64,000 nucleotides of DNA from positions 372,001-436,000 of the forward strand of contig NC_068569.1 of NCBI RefSeq assembly GCF_025698545.1, written 5' to 3'. The DNA is from Gossypium raimondii. Its lineage: Eukaryota; Streptophyta; Magnoliopsida; Malvales; Malvaceae. Of this stretch, positions 61,701 to 64,000 are shown piece by piece. The translations under genes and the position numbers were made by a program. The notes beneath the pieces were generated by a model, which ran no database searches, was not told the origin of the DNA, and was given only the letters and a program-made list of their open reading frames with translations. Position 1 is the first letter of the stretch. Each line of letters starts with the position of its first letter.

Positions 61701-64000
61701 AGTTGCTGTACGCACAGAGAATTATTGTATCCAATTTTACAGCCTCTTTGACGATCGTGGAGTTTCTGAGGTTAGGATATTTTTACATTTGCTGCTTATT
61801 CTTATTGGACGTGTAAATTGAAATTGTATATGTATTCCTTTTGCATGTATGCAATACCATCTTGGAATACAATATTTTTATACCGTAACTTCCCCCGCCC
61901 TGTCTTTTTATCATTTTGTGAAATAAGTTGTGAGTTGAAGCTTTTTAAATATGCTGTCTTTCAGGTTCAAGTTTGTGAGCGAAACCATCAACCAGGCGAT
62001 GATGTCACAGTAAATTGAATCATGTTTTGTATTATGTCTTCACATGGATTTTATGCGTTATTGACTGTTACTTATATCTTCTTGACTAATTTTACAGGTA
62101 ATAGTGACTTCAGTGGCTCTCTCCATTGATGGCTCTCTGATGAGCACTTCTGAAGTAAAGCTTGCTGAAGAGGGCATAGGTGGTCTAGTTTGCCTCAAGT
62201 TTTGGGACGCAGGTTCTCAAAACAAAGAGTTTAGCTTGTCAACAATTGTTTATGAACCACACAGGTGAACTGGTTTATTTAATCCCTCCCTTCAAAATAG
62301 AAAAATAATGCCGGGTGATAGGCCAGGGTTTAGCTTATCTGCACAATTGGTTAGAGTTTAGCTCTACTTTCACGCTGCCGTGATGTATGAAAAATATGGC
62401 ATTTTAATATTCTTTAGTTCAAATTTTCTGGTGACATTGAACTTGCCCTCTTCTATCTTAAAAACGTATATCTTTTTATTGGTTTTGTCTCTTAGGGTGC
62501 ATCTGGATGAGGAATTTTGAAAGATGAAGGCACTTTAAAGGCATAATTTAAAATAATTGCATTGTTTGGACAAGTATTTTTAGAATAAAATTTTGATTAT
62601 CGTAATTTGATGAGAGAAAAAAAAATTGTAATAGCACAACAATGCTATCATGGGTAGAATAAGAAGACCATGAAGAAAAATATGCAGTGTGGATGTTGGT
62701 AGATTTTGTAATATGTAGGGATATCGTTAATGGTACAAAAAGTCCTAGAAATGTATAACAAATAATTTTTTTAGTTAGAATTGAAAAGAATAAAAGTTGA
62801 GGTATGCTTGATATCTCACTAAAAAAGCAGCTACCTCTCAAATTTCATCTTTTCAGGTGGAATGTGGGATTTGAAATAAGATATTTGAGCCTTTGGAATC
62901 GCTCATATGGATTCCAAAAATTTTGACAATTTTATTGTCCGTCGAGCTAATTTGCTTTTAGATTTTGATGCAAATGAATCTCTCCTTGAAATCCTTCATC
63001 CTGACGCATGCTTAGTTTGTTCTTATTAGTGAACCAAAGGTCGCAATTGAATTGCATGTAGATTAGAATATACTACATTTTAATTTATCAATTTGAAATG
63101 AACATTAGAATGATACTTGGCATTTTTTTAGGGATGCCGGCATTTCTGCTGTTAAATTCCATCCTTCCGGTAATATGGTGGTTAGTTCATCTTTTGGTGG
63201 TGACTTCAAGGTAATTTTGGATCAGCATGATTTGGTTTTCTTGCTCTTTTTAATGAAATTAACCTTCTCTTTTGGTCTTTCTGTTATTTCAGGTTTGGAA
63301 ATGCAACCATGATGTTATACAGAATGATCAGATGCGTCAGAATTTTAGCTGGACTTGCCATGCTGTTGGTTCTTATAAGTATGACATCTAAATTTACGTA
63401 CAATTCTTGCTCCATAGAGGCTGGTATTACATGCCCTAGACATAGATTAAGACTTGTTAAAAGAAATCATGGGGATTAAAAGAAGTCATAATCTCTGTTG
63501 TTCTTATCTATTCTCTTCTGTGGTGCAGAAAAAAGCCAATGACTGCTGCTGCCTTTTCTGCTGATGGTTCTGTTCTTGCTGTTGCGGCAGAAACCCTTAT
63601 TACATTATGGAACCCCTACAAGAATGTCCTCTTGGCAGTACTTGGGGAAACTCTCACGGTAAATCTATTGTTGCCATGTCTTTCTTATTTGTGCTGTTAA
63701 AACTATTTATAAGAAAATAACCAAATAAATGCTAAGTTTGGCCTAGCCACCATCTTTTGGTCCTTTTATGGTTCACTTTGACACCTCTTTGCAGTAATGA
63801 CCATCTGCTGCTCACTGTGTTCAGCCTTTGCAAACAACAACAGATTTGACTTATTTCAAAGGTCCTTTGTCTCGGTAAATAGGAGTATTTACTAAATTGG
63901 GGGGGGGGGAGGAGGTAATAGATAAGTTAAGGAACAAATTTGGGAATTTAAATTCCTTCTTTGTTGGAAATTCTCTAGATTAGATTTTGTTATGGTGCTA
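58772..64000 (+). CDS. WDR75: WD40 nucleolar protein, WDR75/NAN1 (UTP17) type, 3' end outside window
   Basis: Twelve exons are visible: 58772-58891, 58980-59165, 59627-59806, 60235-60643, 61023-61141, 61229-61306, 61630-61770, 61965-62009, 62098-62264, 63132-63210, 63293-63378, 63529-63658. They join in frame into about 546 residues starting MMRGGRSLVSSPPAFSNDAK. WD40 blades are clear, for example WTASLDGTIRYWDF, HTKKITVIAFHPTQRIIAAG, WHSAEVNVLSFSSDGSYLYS, VLVVWQLDTGKKKFLPRI, GISAVKFHPSGNMVVSSSFG and AAAFSADGSVLAVAAETLIT. The order and the phrases KKKFLPR and WTC.AVGSY match human WDR75. That protein is a t-UTP component of the small-subunit processome and is needed for pre-rRNA transcription and 18S processing. 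The first Met was chosen; a second follows at once. The remaining blades and C-terminus lie beyond 64000. Confidence 0.9.

Overview
This is nuclear DNA from a dicot plant. The evidence is long AT-rich intergenic DNA, intron-rich genes with GT-AG junctions, plant-only families (ZEITLUPE, plasma-membrane H+-ATPase with a C-terminal YTV, chloroplast PPR10-type PPR, NFU3) and plant transposable elements. The repeat types (a plant-mobile-domain element, LTRs that start TGTAACACC and end TTACA, foldback MITEs) suggest cotton or a close Malvaceae relative. That placement is inferred from memory of repeat types, not from a search.

Layout. 1-866: head of a transposon-borne plant-mobile-domain gene (-), running off the left edge. 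1547-3461: NFU3 chloroplast Fe-S scaffold (+). 3727-4438: small plastid-type membrane protein gene (-) whose first coding exon is not found. 5692-8801: DPB2, DNA polymerase epsilon subunit B (+), 13 exons, with a clear AT-AC U12-type intron. 10002-15951: complete 14-exon plasma-membrane H+-ATPase (-), convergent with DPB2. 17369-22519: a solo LTR with a second solo LTR nested in it. 22520-35915: gene-poor AT-rich DNA with a few MITE-like pieces. 36095-38650: intronless PPR10-type gene (+). 38651-41410: a cluster of foldback elements. 41747-45497: ZEITLUPE/ADAGIO1 (+). 46630-49062: a foldback MITE split by another solo LTR. 49234-56755: three paralogous receptor-like kinase genes, one (+) and two (-), with very short N-terminal regions. 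58772-64000+: WDR75/NAN1-type WD40 nucleolar protein (+), running off the right edge.

The genes do not form a pathway or operon. They are ordinary dispersed plant housekeeping genes (replication, plastid Fe-S supply, proton pumping, plastid RNA stabilisation, blue-light clock control, rRNA processing) next to one tandem cluster of defence-type kinases. Exon limits were placed by reading splice signals and keeping frame. The DPB2 (526 aa), H+-ATPase (951 aa), ZTL (610 aa) and NFU3 (241 aa) models close without a frame conflict.

I found no convincing wholly new biological system. The most notable observations are the U12 AT-AC intron in DPB2 (with a weaker second candidate in the same gene), the ZTL photoactive cysteine codon split by a 1.9-kb intron, a 331-bp perfectly identical tract between two kinase paralogs, the missing first exon of the small plastid-type gene, and a hairpin kept in two LTR copies although its inner bases differ.
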